Of a stretch of 64,000 nt of DNA, positions 46,354-54,972 are shown piece after piece. Within the stretch, counting starts at the first letter, position 1. Each line of letters begins with the position of its first letter. The stretch spans positions 1 through 64,000 of the forward strand of contig LJZQ01000020.1 in the NCBI GenBank assembly GCA_001314845.1, read 5' to 3'. The position numbers were made by a program, and so were the translations under genes. A model generated the notes under the pieces. That model made no database searches. It worked only from the letters and a program-made list of their open reading frames with translations, and had not been told where the DNA came from. The DNA comes from Marinobacter excellens HL-55 (lineage in GTDB: Bacteria; Pseudomonadota; Gammaproteobacteria; Pseudomonadales; Oleiphilaceae).

Positions 46354-49300
46354 TCAGTTGGCGAGAACTTCTCGCCAGTAGATGATGCGGTCGTTGCCTC
46401 GGTAGACGCCGAAGGTGGCGGTTGCTGAGGGGGCTCGCAGAGCCCCCTCATTGCCCCAATCATCTTCCAGCCACTTCGGTACATCCCAGGTCAACAAATC
46501 GGTGCCCTGGGTGCCAACAGGCTCAAGACGCAATGGCCCAGCGGTGCCCCCGTCGAAAGTCCCGGAATCCGACACGAGCACATGATGCGTTCCCGTCGTA
46601 TCGATATCTGCGGCTGTCCAGCCAGTGCAGCTGTCCGCCACATGGGTAACGAAGCGCCCACCATCAAAAGACTCGACCCGGAAAGGCATGAACAATGCCT
46701 CTACGGTTTCCGGACCGTAAACATTTTCCATGATCAGCCGGCCGTAGCGGATCTCAAAAGAGGCCTTCGGTTCAAACTCATAGGGAGCCGCTTCTGCCTG
46801 AACACCGTCGTCATCCTGAACCGAATTAATGACAAACACTAACTCCGGCTTAAATGGCTCAACCCGTGTTACCGAACTCTTCGTATACTCGAATTGATCG
46901 TTCAGGTTGAACGAAAACAACATAAGCCCGGGCTCTTGCACGGTGAGTGTCGCCGCCTCCTGTGTGACAGAAAAGGCCAAAAGGTCGCCATTAATATCGG
47001 TCGCGGCGGCATCCTGATCCGGTGCCAGGGTAGAAACACCTGCCACGGACAAACGCCTGAAGCCATCTGATGTGTAGTTTCGAGTCCTGACTCCCTGCAC
47101 AGACAAAGGCTCCAGCAATGCCGTGGGAGTCATCAACCAACCGAACGGCTGACCGGAGTAGGTGAACTGACCAACCCCGCACTCCGCTTCAAAGGCGCCT
47201 GGGTCCACCATGACCCTGAAACGGTCCGGGTAAAACCGCCCTATAGACACACTGCGACCCGGCGGTAAATCCCGCCCCAAGTAAGCGCCGGGCACCGGGT
47301 TTGTGAGAAAGCGGAATACACCCACTTCGGAGTGGTTCACAGGCACCGTGGTTTCAGCGTCTACGGATCTGACATGATCGTAACTACCGGGGGCAATCGT
47401 TCCGGCCTCTCCATCGGCAGGGGCCACTAATTCCGCCAGCAAGGGAATGCCGGACAGTTCGAAGTTTGGGGTTACCGGATTTCCAACGCAGAAATCCACG
47501 TCTGCGTCACTCTGCCAGCCGGCGGCCGTGATAGTCAGGTCAAAAGATTCCCCGGCCCTGCGAAACAGCGGGCAGGTATCATCGCCTTGGGGACAGGATG
47601 AGTCCGCCGAAACACAAAAGCCTGCGGGTACGCTCACAAAGCTATCCGCGCCGGGCATGATCAGCCCCGCATCCCCGGTTGCCTCGCTGCCGCTGTATAG
47701 AGCATTGAGCTGCATCTGACCAGCATCCGGATAAACGACGTCAATTTCCGCCATACCGCCCGCGCCAAAATTCAGGTCCACTTCGGTCGATGAGGCTGCG
47801 CCGTTACCAATGGCAATCTCATCAATTTCAAGCAACCTGCTGGCGGGCCTGTCAGCGTCGCCTGGCGATACATAGGTCGACCAAAACTCTACCTTTTTGC
47901 TGACATTTTCGAACGCAGGTACACAGGCCTGAGTCTCATCATCACGGCGAACCGCGCGAATTTGGACGGGCCCTGAAGGCCGATGGGATTTGAGATCCGG
48001 CACCTCGAACGCCAACCCTGAATCAACGAAACTTAAGGTACAGTTACCGGGCGCAAGCGGACCATTGCCGATTCGGCAAAGCGTTTGCGACTGAGGCCGT
48101 GTGGAGGGCTGAGAACCGACGACGTTGAGAGTGACCGGGCCAGCGACTGTTTTCTGCAGTGCCACCGTTCCAGCACCACCAGTAATGCTGACGACGTTAC
48201 CACCAACCCAACCATCCTCCGGGGCCAGCGTTGCAGTGACCGGATCGGAGAACAGCTGGTTGCAGTCAGCGTCAGCACATGCCCGAATCGTGACCGTTTC
48301 AGGCTGGCAGGTTAATGCCACACCGTCATGATCAATTTCGAAGTGATCAACTTGTACCCCGACAGGATTGAGCTTCAGCGCGCACAACTGCAACTCATCC
48401 AGCTCGTGGATATTGCTCGAGTCACCCGTGGACCCCGTAAGCGATAACAGGAAGTTTTCCGGCACCGCCGCTTGCCCGGCTGCACTCAGAACATCGAACG
48501 GCGCAATTAATTCTTCAAACCCACTGCCGGTATTTCGCTCAACAGCCACAATGGCCTGGCCAGGCAGCCTGGAATCCACAGTTATTCGATACCGGTGCGG
48601 ATTATTCGGCCCGGTCGAATCGATACCCGGGCTTAGTGTTCCCGTACCTGCCAAATATCGATATCCATCTGCACCCGAGCCAGACCCTCGGATTGAGACC
48701 GAATCGGTGATCTGACCAACTCCTCCCTGCCGACCGTCAGCTTCAGCAGAAAAGTTTCCAAATTCATCGATGCCAATCCCCAGCCAACCACCAGCAAACC
48801 CGGCATCTCCATTATTTCGCTGGGCATAACCAAGCGACCCACCAAAACTGCCAGGTTGTGGCGTAATGGCCGCATCTGAGAGCACCACTGCGATGCCATC
48901 AGCGCCGTTACCCCCATACGCATAATAATCAAACTCCAGAACCACAAGATTTTCAGCTCCGGGAATTTCTCGCTGCAGCGTGGCTGCCGTTGACTGATTG
49001 CCAACAGCCTCCGTCATGCGAAGCCGACCGCCTACGATACTCGGGATGAAATTTCCCGAGGATACTGCCGTTACCCAGTCGTCGGGATTAAGCGCCGAAT
49101 CTGTAAAGTCATCAGCAAAACACTGGTCAGGTTCATCCACAATGTAAGTGATACGAACCTTACCTGGCGCGCCAGAGCCGCCACTCGCATTGAAACAAAA
49201 AGAAACAAAACCACAGTCAGCGCCACCGCCACCTCCGCCGGGCGAAGCTCCCTGTGCGCCTGAAGAGTTTGAACCACCATTTCCACCAGCACCGCCTCCG

Positions 49301-49845
49301 GTGACGGCACTTCCGCCGCTGCTTCCCGAGCCGTTATTCCCCGGAGATCCAATGCCTGCAGAACCTCCGCCACCACCACCGCCACTTGCGGATGCATTCG
49401 CGCCACGCCCACCACTGAATGTCACATCACCAACGCTGCCAGCCGCACTGCCAGCGATCCCACCCGTGGTGTTGTTTTGGCTAACTCCGGCACCACCCTG
49501 AGCGAGCAATACTGACGGACTATCAAACCAAGTGGCGGCACCAGCGTTATTGCCTACGCCGCCGGCACCAATCCTGAGGTCAAAAGTCTGGCCAGCCGTC
49601 ACCTGAAATGATCGGGATGAGTAGGCGCCACCGCCTCCGCCACCCGCTTCAACCGCGCCTCCGAAGAGACCACGGGACACAGAGCCGCCTCCGCCGCCTC
49701 CGCCCCAGACCTCGACAGTGATATTCCTGACATTATCTGGAACCGTAAACTGGTCTGGGCCTGGCTCATTGATCTCGACCACCTCCTGAGCCAACCCGTG
49801 AGCTGCAAAAAGAGCAAGACTCATCAACAGCATCATTCCGCGCAT
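46354..49845 (-). CDS. mshQ: MshQ-like protein with a glycine-rich region and a lectin-like domain
   Basis: The last gene of the MSHA pilus operon, 1,163 residues. After a signal peptide (MRGMMLLMSLALFAAHGLAQ) comes a glycine-rich region (about residues 45-230) with VEVWGGGGGGG-like repeats. Then follows a concanavalin-like lectin domain (about 240-490: LEFDYYAYGGNGADGIAVVL, with FGGSLGYAQRN and GWLGIGIDEFGNFS). The rest is the MshQ/DUF6701 region to the C terminus. MshQ is thought to take part in pilus assembly or to sit at the tip; a tip adhesin is my inference. The ATG at 49,845 is preferred over a TTG at 49,881. Confidence 0.87.
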   Translation of the reverse strand: MRGMMLLMSLALFAAHGLAQEVVEINEPGPDQFTVPDNVRNITVEVWGGGGGGGSVSRGLFGGAVEAGGGGGGAYSSRSFQVTAGQTFDLRIGAGGVGNNAGAATWFDSPSVLLAQGGAGVSQNNTTGGIAGSAAGSVGDVTFSGGRGANASASGGGGGGGSAGIGSPGNNGSGSSGGSAVTGGGAGGNGGSNSSGAQGASPGGGGGGADCGFVSFCFNASGGSGAPGKVRITYIVDEPDQCFADDFTDSALNPDDWVTAVSSGNFIPSIVGGRLRMTEAVGNQSTAATLQREIPGAENLVVLEFDYYAYGGNGADGIAVVLSDAAITPQPGSFGGSLGYAQRNNGDAGFAGGWLGIGIDEFGNFSAEADGRQGGVGQITDSVSIRGSGSGADGYRYLAGTGTLSPGIDSTGPNNPHRYRITVDSRLPGQAIVAVERNTGSGFEELIAPFDVLSAAGQAAVPENFLLSLTGSTGDSSNIHELDELQLCALKLNPVGVQVDHFEIDHDGVALTCQPETVTIRACADADCNQLFSDPVTATLAPEDGWVGGNVVSITGGAGTVALQKTVAGPVTLNVVGSQPSTRPQSQTLCRIGNGPLAPGNCTLSFVDSGLAFEVPDLKSHRPSGPVQIRAVRRDDETQACVPAFENVSKKVEFWSTYVSPGDADRPASRLLEIDEIAIGNGAASSTEVDLNFGAGGMAEIDVVYPDAGQMQLNALYSGSEATGDAGLIMPGADSFVSVPAGFCVSADSSCPQGDDTCPLFRRAGESFDLTITAAGWQSDADVDFCVGNPVTPNFELSGIPLLAELVAPADGEAGTIAPGSYDHVRSVDAETTVPVNHSEVGVFRFLTNPVPGAYLGRDLPPGRSVSIGRFYPDRFRVMVDPGAFEAECGVGQFTYSGQPFGWLMTPTALLEPLSVQGVRTRNYTSDGFRRLSVAGVSTLAPDQDAAATDINGDLLAFSVTQEAATLTVQEPGLMLFSFNLNDQFEYTKSSVTRVEPFKPELVFVINSVQDDDGVQAEAAPYEFEPKASFEIRYGRLIMENVYGPETVEALFMPFRVESFDGGRFVTHVADSCTGWTAADIDTTGTHHVLVSDSGTFDGGTAGPLRLEPVGTQGTDLLTWDVPKWLEDDWGNEGALRAPSATATFGVYRGNDRIIYWREVLAN

Positions 49846-49877
49846 CACTGAACTCTCTTTCTGACGTGATCGGAAGC

Positions 49878-50273
49878 TCAAAGTAGCCTGACCTCAACCG
49901 TTCTTTTCCCTTCACTGGGCGTCGAAATACCGCATCGGCCCTCGCTGCGAATGACAACCCCCTGACCCGGTGCGTTTGTTAGGCAACTCACTATCGCGGT
50001 GCACTCTTTCAATCCGTCTACTGTGAAAGAAAAAGTACCAGAGAAACACTGGGGGCCACTAATCGGTTGAAGCGCCCTGCCAACGCCGAGCTGCGCACCA
50101 CTTTCCGCGGCTAGAAAAGCCCGCTGTGATTGAATCTGAAGACTGACACTGTTTGCCGAGCTCTCCTGAAGCTGGGCCATGCCTATTACCAGCAAGGCCA
50201 AAACGGTGATCACGAAAATCGCTACTGGTAGGCCAGCACCAGCTTGTTTTTTAAAAGACAGTTCAGGGTACAT
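49878..50273 (-). CDS. mshP: MSHA pilus biogenesis protein MshP
   Basis: A 131-residue minor component with one N-terminal membrane helix (LPVAIFVITVLALLVIGMAQ) after a short leader, the PilX-like layout typical of MshP. The soluble part has four cysteines (PQCFSG, KECT, VSCL, GRCG). It overlaps mshO by 11 bases and lies just before mshQ. Its likely role is in the pilus initiation or tip complex. Confidence 0.83.
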   Translation of the reverse strand: MYPELSFKKQAGAGLPVAIFVITVLALLVIGMAQLQESSANSVSLQIQSQRAFLAAESGAQLGVGRALQPISGPQCFSGTFSFTVDGLKECTAIVSCLTNAPGQGVVIRSEGRCGISTPSEGKRTVEVRLL

Positions 50274-51048
50274 TGCGAATTTGCACCTCCTGGTTTACCC
50301 GGGTTGTTTCGTTAGCATCCCGATCTGCCAGTTCAAATTCAAAATTAACAACTGCCGCACGTAGAAGTGATGGTGGCGTGACTTTCAGATCGAACGAACC
50401 ACCCACCAGATTGGCACTCATCACTTCACGGGTTCCAGCAGACCCACTCAGGGACGATGCAGAAGACTGAGTTAAATTTGGTGAATACCCGCTGAATCGA
50501 TAAAGCCAATTCCCGATTTGGCAGATACTAACCGGGGTACCAATGACGTAAAGACGCTTTACCGGTGAGCGTTCACGAAACCGATGGCCGGCAGATAACT
50601 GAACGGTCGCATCGCTATCAGCAACCGCATTGATCGCCGTTGACACCGGCCCGGGGTCGGAAGTGCCAAAAAGATCAGACTGAGCCGAGCCATAGCCATA
50701 CACCACCAGTTTCGCTCCCGCTAGAATGGGTCGGCCAAAGGGGGCAATACTCACTTCGTTAAAATTCGGGCCTGTTGTCAGTGATTCGTAGCTGGTTCCA
50801 GCGATCAGCGGCAGCCACTCCAGGCATTCGCCGTTCTCACGTACTGACAAAGGAAACGCCTCCCGCACCTCCCGGGTTATTTGCTCGCTGATCACAACGC
50901 CTTGCAGCGCACGCTGTTGCCGTTCGCTAACGTCCAGCGCACCACGAGTGGACAAGGCGACAAACTGCACCGAGATGGTAGCGATAATGCTCAACAGTAC
51001 AATGACCATCACCAGCTCGACCAGGGTGAATCCCTGTTGCCGGCGCAT
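50263..51048 (-). CDS. mshO: MSHA minor pilin MshO
   Basis: A 261-residue prepilin. The leader MRRQQG is cut before FTLVELVMVIVLLSIIATIS, the type IV N-methylation motif with Glu5. The long globular domain is typical of PilW-type minor pilins (MshO). It probably joins the tip complex with MshC, MshD, MshP and MshQ. The start overlaps the mshD stop by 1 base. Confidence 0.87.
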   Translation of the reverse strand: MRRQQGFTLVELVMVIVLLSIIATISVQFVALSTRGALDVSERQQRALQGVVISEQITREVREAFPLSVRENGECLEWLPLIAGTSYESLTTGPNFNEVSIAPFGRPILAGAKLVVYGYGSAQSDLFGTSDPGPVSTAINAVADSDATVQLSAGHRFRERSPVKRLYVIGTPVSICQIGNWLYRFSGYSPNLTQSSASSLSGSAGTREVMSANLVGGSFDLKVTPPSLLRAAVVNFEFELADRDANETTRVNQEVQIRNVP

Positions 51049-51566
51049 CAGAAATTCCCCCGGTAGGCGCTGAACAGGTAGGTGTTCCCGGAGGGATCGG
51101 TAACGGTGATATCGATGCGTTTGGCTTCATGATTGCTCAGGCCCACTTCGGTGCCGGCACAAGCCACAGAGATCGACACCTGAAAATTGTTGTAGCCCGG
51201 TAACGATTCTTGCTCGCTATTCTCGGGCGGCGCGTTAGTCGGGTTGTGATAATCATCCACATCGTTGAATGTGCGCCGTGTTTCGCCATCCGGGCCAGGA
51301 TTGCTGCAATCCGCGTCATCGGCATCCACCGCTCCGCCGCCCACGGGTGAACCATGGGCAAAGGATTTGGAGAGGATTTCGTCCATGTAGAGTTGCGACA
51401 ATGCCACTGCACGAGTCTGATTTAACGGCTCAGCGCTACGGCCGATGATCAAGGCAAATGCGCCGACCACGCCGGCGATGGCGATGCTGATAATGACAAT
51501 GGTCATCACCAGTTCTACCAGAGTGGCACCCTGCTGACTCACCCTTGCTGGCCGGCGAAACGTCAT
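51048..51566 (-). CDS. mshD: MSHA minor pilin MshD
   Basis: A prepilin of 172 residues. The leader ends in QQG before ATLVELVMTIVIISIAIAGV; position 1 is alanine rather than the usual phenylalanine. The ATG at 51,566 overlaps the mshC stop as ATGA. The C-terminal domain has two cysteines (DCSNPG, VACAG). It resembles PilV-type minor pilins and MshD by its order in the operon. Confidence 0.86.
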   Translation of the reverse strand: MTFRRPARVSQQGATLVELVMTIVIISIAIAGVVGAFALIIGRSAEPLNQTRAVALSQLYMDEILSKSFAHGSPVGGGAVDADDADCSNPGPDGETRRTFNDVDDYHNPTNAPPENSEQESLPGYNNFQVSISVACAGTEVGLSNHEAKRIDITVTDPSGNTYLFSAYRGNF

Positions 51567-52045
51567 GAACAAGGCCCCTGATACACGGCACCAAGGGAAC
51601 TCAGGCACAGAGTGAAATCACTATCCCCGGACATCTGAAATTGGAGACTTTGACCATTAAATGGCACCGCCAAACGGCCCATGGAATCAAAGTTAATGGA
51701 AAGCCCACCGTTAGGGATCGAAGTAGGCCCTGACTGATTGGCTACCTGATACGCCAGGCTGGCGCCCTCTCGGCGGATTGAAAATAGGGAACCCGCCGCC
51801 TCGAACTCAAAGGCGTTCGGGGTCTGGCGGATCACAACAGAATTAGAAGGGTTGCCCGCCAGCGCTGCTTGTTGAGCAAGCAGCGTGGCGGAGGCAAGTT
51901 GTTGGGTGGCTAGTATGGGTGAGAAGGCGGAACTTCTACTGAAAAGCCCAACTCCTAAGGCAGACAGCACCCCGATCAGGATGATGACCATAACCAACTC
52001 GACCAAAGTAAACCCAGAGGCTTTAGCGGCAAACTGTTTGGCCAT
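51563..52045 (-). CDS. mshC: MSHA minor pilin MshC
   Basis: A 160-residue prepilin with leader MAKQFAAKASG and the helix FTLVELVMVIILIGVLSALG. The ATG at 52,045 follows AGGGGTGG; a GTG two codons upstream is less likely. The C-terminal part carries a late cysteine pair (LCLSSLGAVYQGPCS), as in FimT/GspH-type minor pilins. It is encoded between the major pilin and mshD. Confidence 0.86.
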   Translation of the reverse strand: MAKQFAAKASGFTLVELVMVIILIGVLSALGVGLFSRSSAFSPILATQQLASATLLAQQAALAGNPSNSVVIRQTPNAFEFEAAGSLFSIRREGASLAYQVANQSGPTSIPNGGLSINFDSMGRLAVPFNGQSLQFQMSGDSDFTLCLSSLGAVYQGPCS

Positions 52046-52128
52046 ATCCACCCCTAACTTTCAATCGTAGAAGCGAGCTCACTCTTAATTTAACGCCCTA
52101 ATGCTGCCAGAACCTGACGTTAAGACTT

Positions 52129-52605
52129 TTAAGGCGTTACGGTACAGGCGTCAGCAGCGGCATTAAGTTCACCAATCGCACTCACAGCTGAAGGAACGTT
52201 CTCTCCAGTAGATTCAGTAAAGTTAAAGCATGGCTTGCCTTCCGTTCCTTCTGTAGCAACAAAAGCACCGCCCGTACCAATTTCGAAATCGCCCAATTGA
52301 GCGGCCGTTTCCAATGAGCTAGCTGCGAGATAGCCATTCACTAAAGCAATCGGTTGTCCTTCGAGCGTTATCGATCCAGTAGGCCCTGTTTCACTTCTTG
52401 CCAGCGCAGTGGAGCGGACAATGCCCATAGCCGACTGCACGCTACCGCGAGCGCCCTCGATTGATGCTAGTTCAGCATCTCCACTTAAATCCGCAAATCG
52501 CGGCAACGCGAACGCCGCCAGAATACCCAGAATAACAATCACCATAACCAGTTCGATCAGGGTGAAACCTTTTTCACGCTTCGGTGTAAAATTTTGCATC
52601 GTCAT
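52129..52605 (-). CDS. mshA: MSHA major pilin MshA
   Basis: The likely main subunit of the MSHA pilus, 158 residues. The leader MTMQNFTPKREKG is cut before FTLIELVMVIVILGILAAFA, which gives an N-methylated Phe1 and Glu5. The C-terminal disulfide loop is bounded by the cysteines in KPCFNFTEST and ADACTVTP. It follows mshB by 24 bases. Which of the two pilins is the major one is assigned by operon order; both have a MshA-like layout. Confidence 0.85.
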   Translation of the reverse strand: MTMQNFTPKREKGFTLIELVMVIVILGILAAFALPRFADLSGDAELASIEGARGSVQSAMGIVRSTALARSETGPTGSITLEGQPIALVNGYLAASSLETAAQLGDFEIGTGGAFVATEGTEGKPCFNFTESTGENVPSAVSAIGELNAAADACTVTP

Positions 52606-52629
52606 AGCTACTTCTCCTGGAATAAAGAT

Positions 52630-53136
52630 TTAGTCTTGGTTAATTACAGTGACCACTTCACCGGTATCGGAATCGTACTCAATAAAACTGCCCTCACCAT
52701 CTGGTAAATACTCATAATTACAAACACCGGCTGACGGAGCTGTCGCCTGATATTCAGTTGTGTCATCGACAGCGCCGGCAATAGCCACACGAGGCGCGTT
52801 AGATTGAAGCAATCGGGTCCAAAGCGCTGCACACCCACCACTGGCGTCGGGATCAGGCCAGCCATCATTTGTAGCCGCGACGTCGTCATCGCCGAAACCA
52901 TCGACCGCGGCCACCGATGTGGTCAGGCCATTCACGGTCCACTGAGCCCTAACCAAGGCCACACCTGCACTCAAAGCACCCGAAGAGCCCTTGATACTGG
53001 ATTCATGCGCCTGCTCCGAAAGCTGCGCAAACCGCGGCAGCGCGAAGGCGGCCAGAATACCCAGGATGGCAATCACCACCACCAGCTCAATCAGGGTGAA
53101 CCCCTTTTGTTTTTGCTTGCCGTTGTACTGCATCAT
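52630..53136 (-). CDS. mshB: MSHA pilin MshB
   Basis: A second MshA-like pilin, 168 residues, with leader MMQYNGKQKQKG before FTLIELVVVIAILGILAAFA. The globular part has cysteines in ASGGCAALW and AGVCNYEYL. In other species MshB is a low-abundance pilin encoded just before mshA, as here. Two adjacent ATG codons are possible starts. It follows mshF by 25 bases. Confidence 0.84.
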   Translation of the reverse strand: MMQYNGKQKQKGFTLIELVVVIAILGILAAFALPRFAQLSEQAHESSIKGSSGALSAGVALVRAQWTVNGLTTSVAAVDGFGDDDVAATNDGWPDPDASGGCAALWTRLLQSNAPRVAIAGAVDDTTEYQATAPSAGVCNYEYLPDGEGSFIEYDSDTGEVVTVINQD

Positions 53137-53161
53137 TCATTAGCCTCTTGCCGGTTATAGA

Positions 53162-53743
53162 TCATCGCCCGGCCTCCTGCCGGTTCACGGTGGTGTCTGC
53201 TAACGGTACCGGTGCCAGTTTCAGGCCGGTTAGCCGTTCATCATGCTCCCGCAGGTTGTTCCTGTTGCGGTCTGCAAATTCGGTTATGACTGTCCAGGCT
53301 AACGGCTGATCGGGTTCTGCAAGCTTGCCATCAATGGTTATCGGCTGCTTTGGGTTATAAATTAACCAACCTTTACCGTCTCCGCCTGTTTCTTTTTGTA
53401 GCCTGGGTGCAAAGCACCAGTGCCCGCGTTTTGGGTTGCCTTGGTCGCACTGGCCCCGATACATCGGCCATTGGTGGTCCAGCCACTCAAACGGGTTGTC
53501 TCCGACCAGCTGTTCCAGGCTTTGTTCCCGGCTCAACATGGATTCAGCGCCTTTTACCACCAGGGCCGACCTGAGTTGGCTCAGCACCATATTGACGCTT
53601 TGCTGTTCCGCGCGCTGGAGCTCGGTTTCCAGCTTTCCCATCAGCACCCACCAGAGGGTAAAAAGCACGACAAGGGCAATGAACAACCGCACTCGTCTGC
53701 CGTTTAACAGGCCTTTAGCCGAAGACCAGGCCCGCTCCCGCAC
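53162..53743 (-). CDS. mshF: MSHA biogenesis protein MshF
   Basis: A protein of 193 residues with one N-terminal membrane segment (VRLFIALVVLFTLWWVLMG) and a mostly soluble domain after it. It takes the MshF position between mshG and the pilins. The GTG at 53,743 overlaps the mshG stop by one base (TAGTG), fitting the pattern of this operon. An ATG at 53,779 would overlap mshG by 37 bases. Its role in pilus assembly is unknown. Confidence 0.72.
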   Translation of the reverse strand: MRERAWSSAKGLLNGRRVRLFIALVVLFTLWWVLMGKLETELQRAEQQSVNMVLSQLRSALVVKGAESMLSREQSLEQLVGDNPFEWLDHQWPMYRGQCDQGNPKRGHWCFAPRLQKETGGDGKGWLIYNPKQPITIDGKLAEPDQPLAWTVITEFADRNRNNLREHDERLTGLKLAPVPLADTTVNRQEAGR

Positions 53744-54972
53744 TAACCCCGTCCCATGGCCGCTGCGCCGAGATCCCAAATTGGCAGGAACACGCCGAGC
53801 GCCAGTATCAGCACCAGAACGCCCATGGCCACAATCAATATTGGCTCGATGGATTCCGCCAGTCGCTTCAGGCCGTAATCCACGTCTTCATCGTAAAAAT
53901 CGGCAACATTGTTAAGCATGTCGTCGACCGAGCCGGTTTCTTCCCCCACGGCAATCATCTGCAGGATCAGCGGGGTGAACATCTTGCTGTTCCGGGCAGT
54001 ACGCAGCAGGCTTTCGCCGCGCTCTATGCCGTAGCGCATGTCCTTGATGTGGCGGGCAATCCAGGCGTTGTCGGTGGCGTCTGCCACGACCGTCAGCGCA
54101 TGCGTTACCGGCATACCGGCCGTCAGCATGGTGGCAAAGTTACGGGCAAACCGGCTCAGCATGATCAGCTCCAGCAACGGGCCGATGATGGGCGTTTTCA
54201 GCTTGTAACGATCCCAGATTTCCCGACCGTTTTCGGTCTTTTTCCACTGCCGCAACACCAGTCCAATAGCCACGACGACAAACAACACTATGTACCAGTA
54301 CCCCAGCAAGAAGTTGGAGGTGCCTACCAATACCTGAGTCAGAAACGGCAGGTCAGCCCCCATGCGACTGAACACCGAGGCAAACCGGGGGATCACCAGA
54401 AAGTTCACCACCATCAAGGCTGCCAGCAGCGCGATGACCACAAACGTCGGGTAGCGCAGGGCCTGTTTTACCCGGCGCTTGGTGTCTCTTTCCAGCTCCA
54501 GAATTTCGGACAGGCGCTTGAAGGAAACATCCAACATGCCGGTGTTCTCACCCACGTGAATCATGGCAATGAACAGCTCGGAGAACACCTTCGGGTGCGC
54601 CTGCATGGCCGTTGCCATGGTATTGCCGCCTTCCAGCCGATTAGTGATGTCTTCCAGTACTTCCGCCAATACCGGCGACCGGGAGGTTTCCGCCAGGCCG
54701 CGCATGGTTCGGATCAGCGGGATGCCCGCTTTGGTCAAAGCATACATCTGGCGGCAGAAGACGATCAGCTCGTCCACAGAGACTTTTTTTCGGAAAATAG
54801 CCAGATTGTTGAGCTTATCCAGGCCGGATGGCTTTTGTTCATGCTCTTCGATGGTCAGCGGGGTAATGCCGCGGCGCACCAACTCACTGGCGGCGGCGTC
54901 TGCATTGGCCGCATTCAGCGAGCCCTGCTGGGCGATGCCTCGGTTGTCTTTACCCCGGTAACTGAACTGCAT
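53743..54972 (-). CDS. mshG: MSHA inner-membrane platform protein MshG
   Basis: A GspF/PilC-type platform protein of 409 residues, with two repeated cytoplasmic domains and three or so membrane helices (VVIALLAALMVVNFLVI, YWYIVLFVVVAIGLVL and the C-terminal IVAMGVLVLILALGVFLPIW). FCRQMYALTKAGIPLIRTMR is a family signature. It connects the assembly ATPase MshE, encoded just upstream, to pilin movement. Its ATG overlaps the mshE stop by one base. Confidence 0.94.
   Translation of the reverse strand: MQFSYRGKDNRGIAQQGSLNAANADAAASELVRRGITPLTIEEHEQKPSGLDKLNNLAIFRKKVSVDELIVFCRQMYALTKAGIPLIRTMRGLAETSRSPVLAEVLEDITNRLEGGNTMATAMQAHPKVFSELFIAMIHVGENTGMLDVSFKRLSEILELERDTKRRVKQALRYPTFVVIALLAALMVVNFLVIPRFASVFSRMGADLPFLTQVLVGTSNFLLGYWYIVLFVVVAIGLVLRQWKKTENGREIWDRYKLKTPIIGPLLELIMLSRFARNFATMLTAGMPVTHALTVVADATDNAWIARHIKDMRYGIERGESLLRTARNSKMFTPLILQMIAVGEETGSVDDMLNNVADFYDEDVDYGLKRLAESIEPILIVAMGVLVLILALGVFLPIWDLGAAAMGRG

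Noticed and set aside
49148..49501. Proline-rich plus-strand frame opposite the mshQ glycine repeats
   Set aside because: Proline runs are the reverse reading of glycine codons, a known artefact.
49100..49800. Possible CRISPR or tandem DNA repeat in mshQ
   Set aside because: The repetition is glycine codon runs of irregular length, with no regular spacer-repeat pattern.
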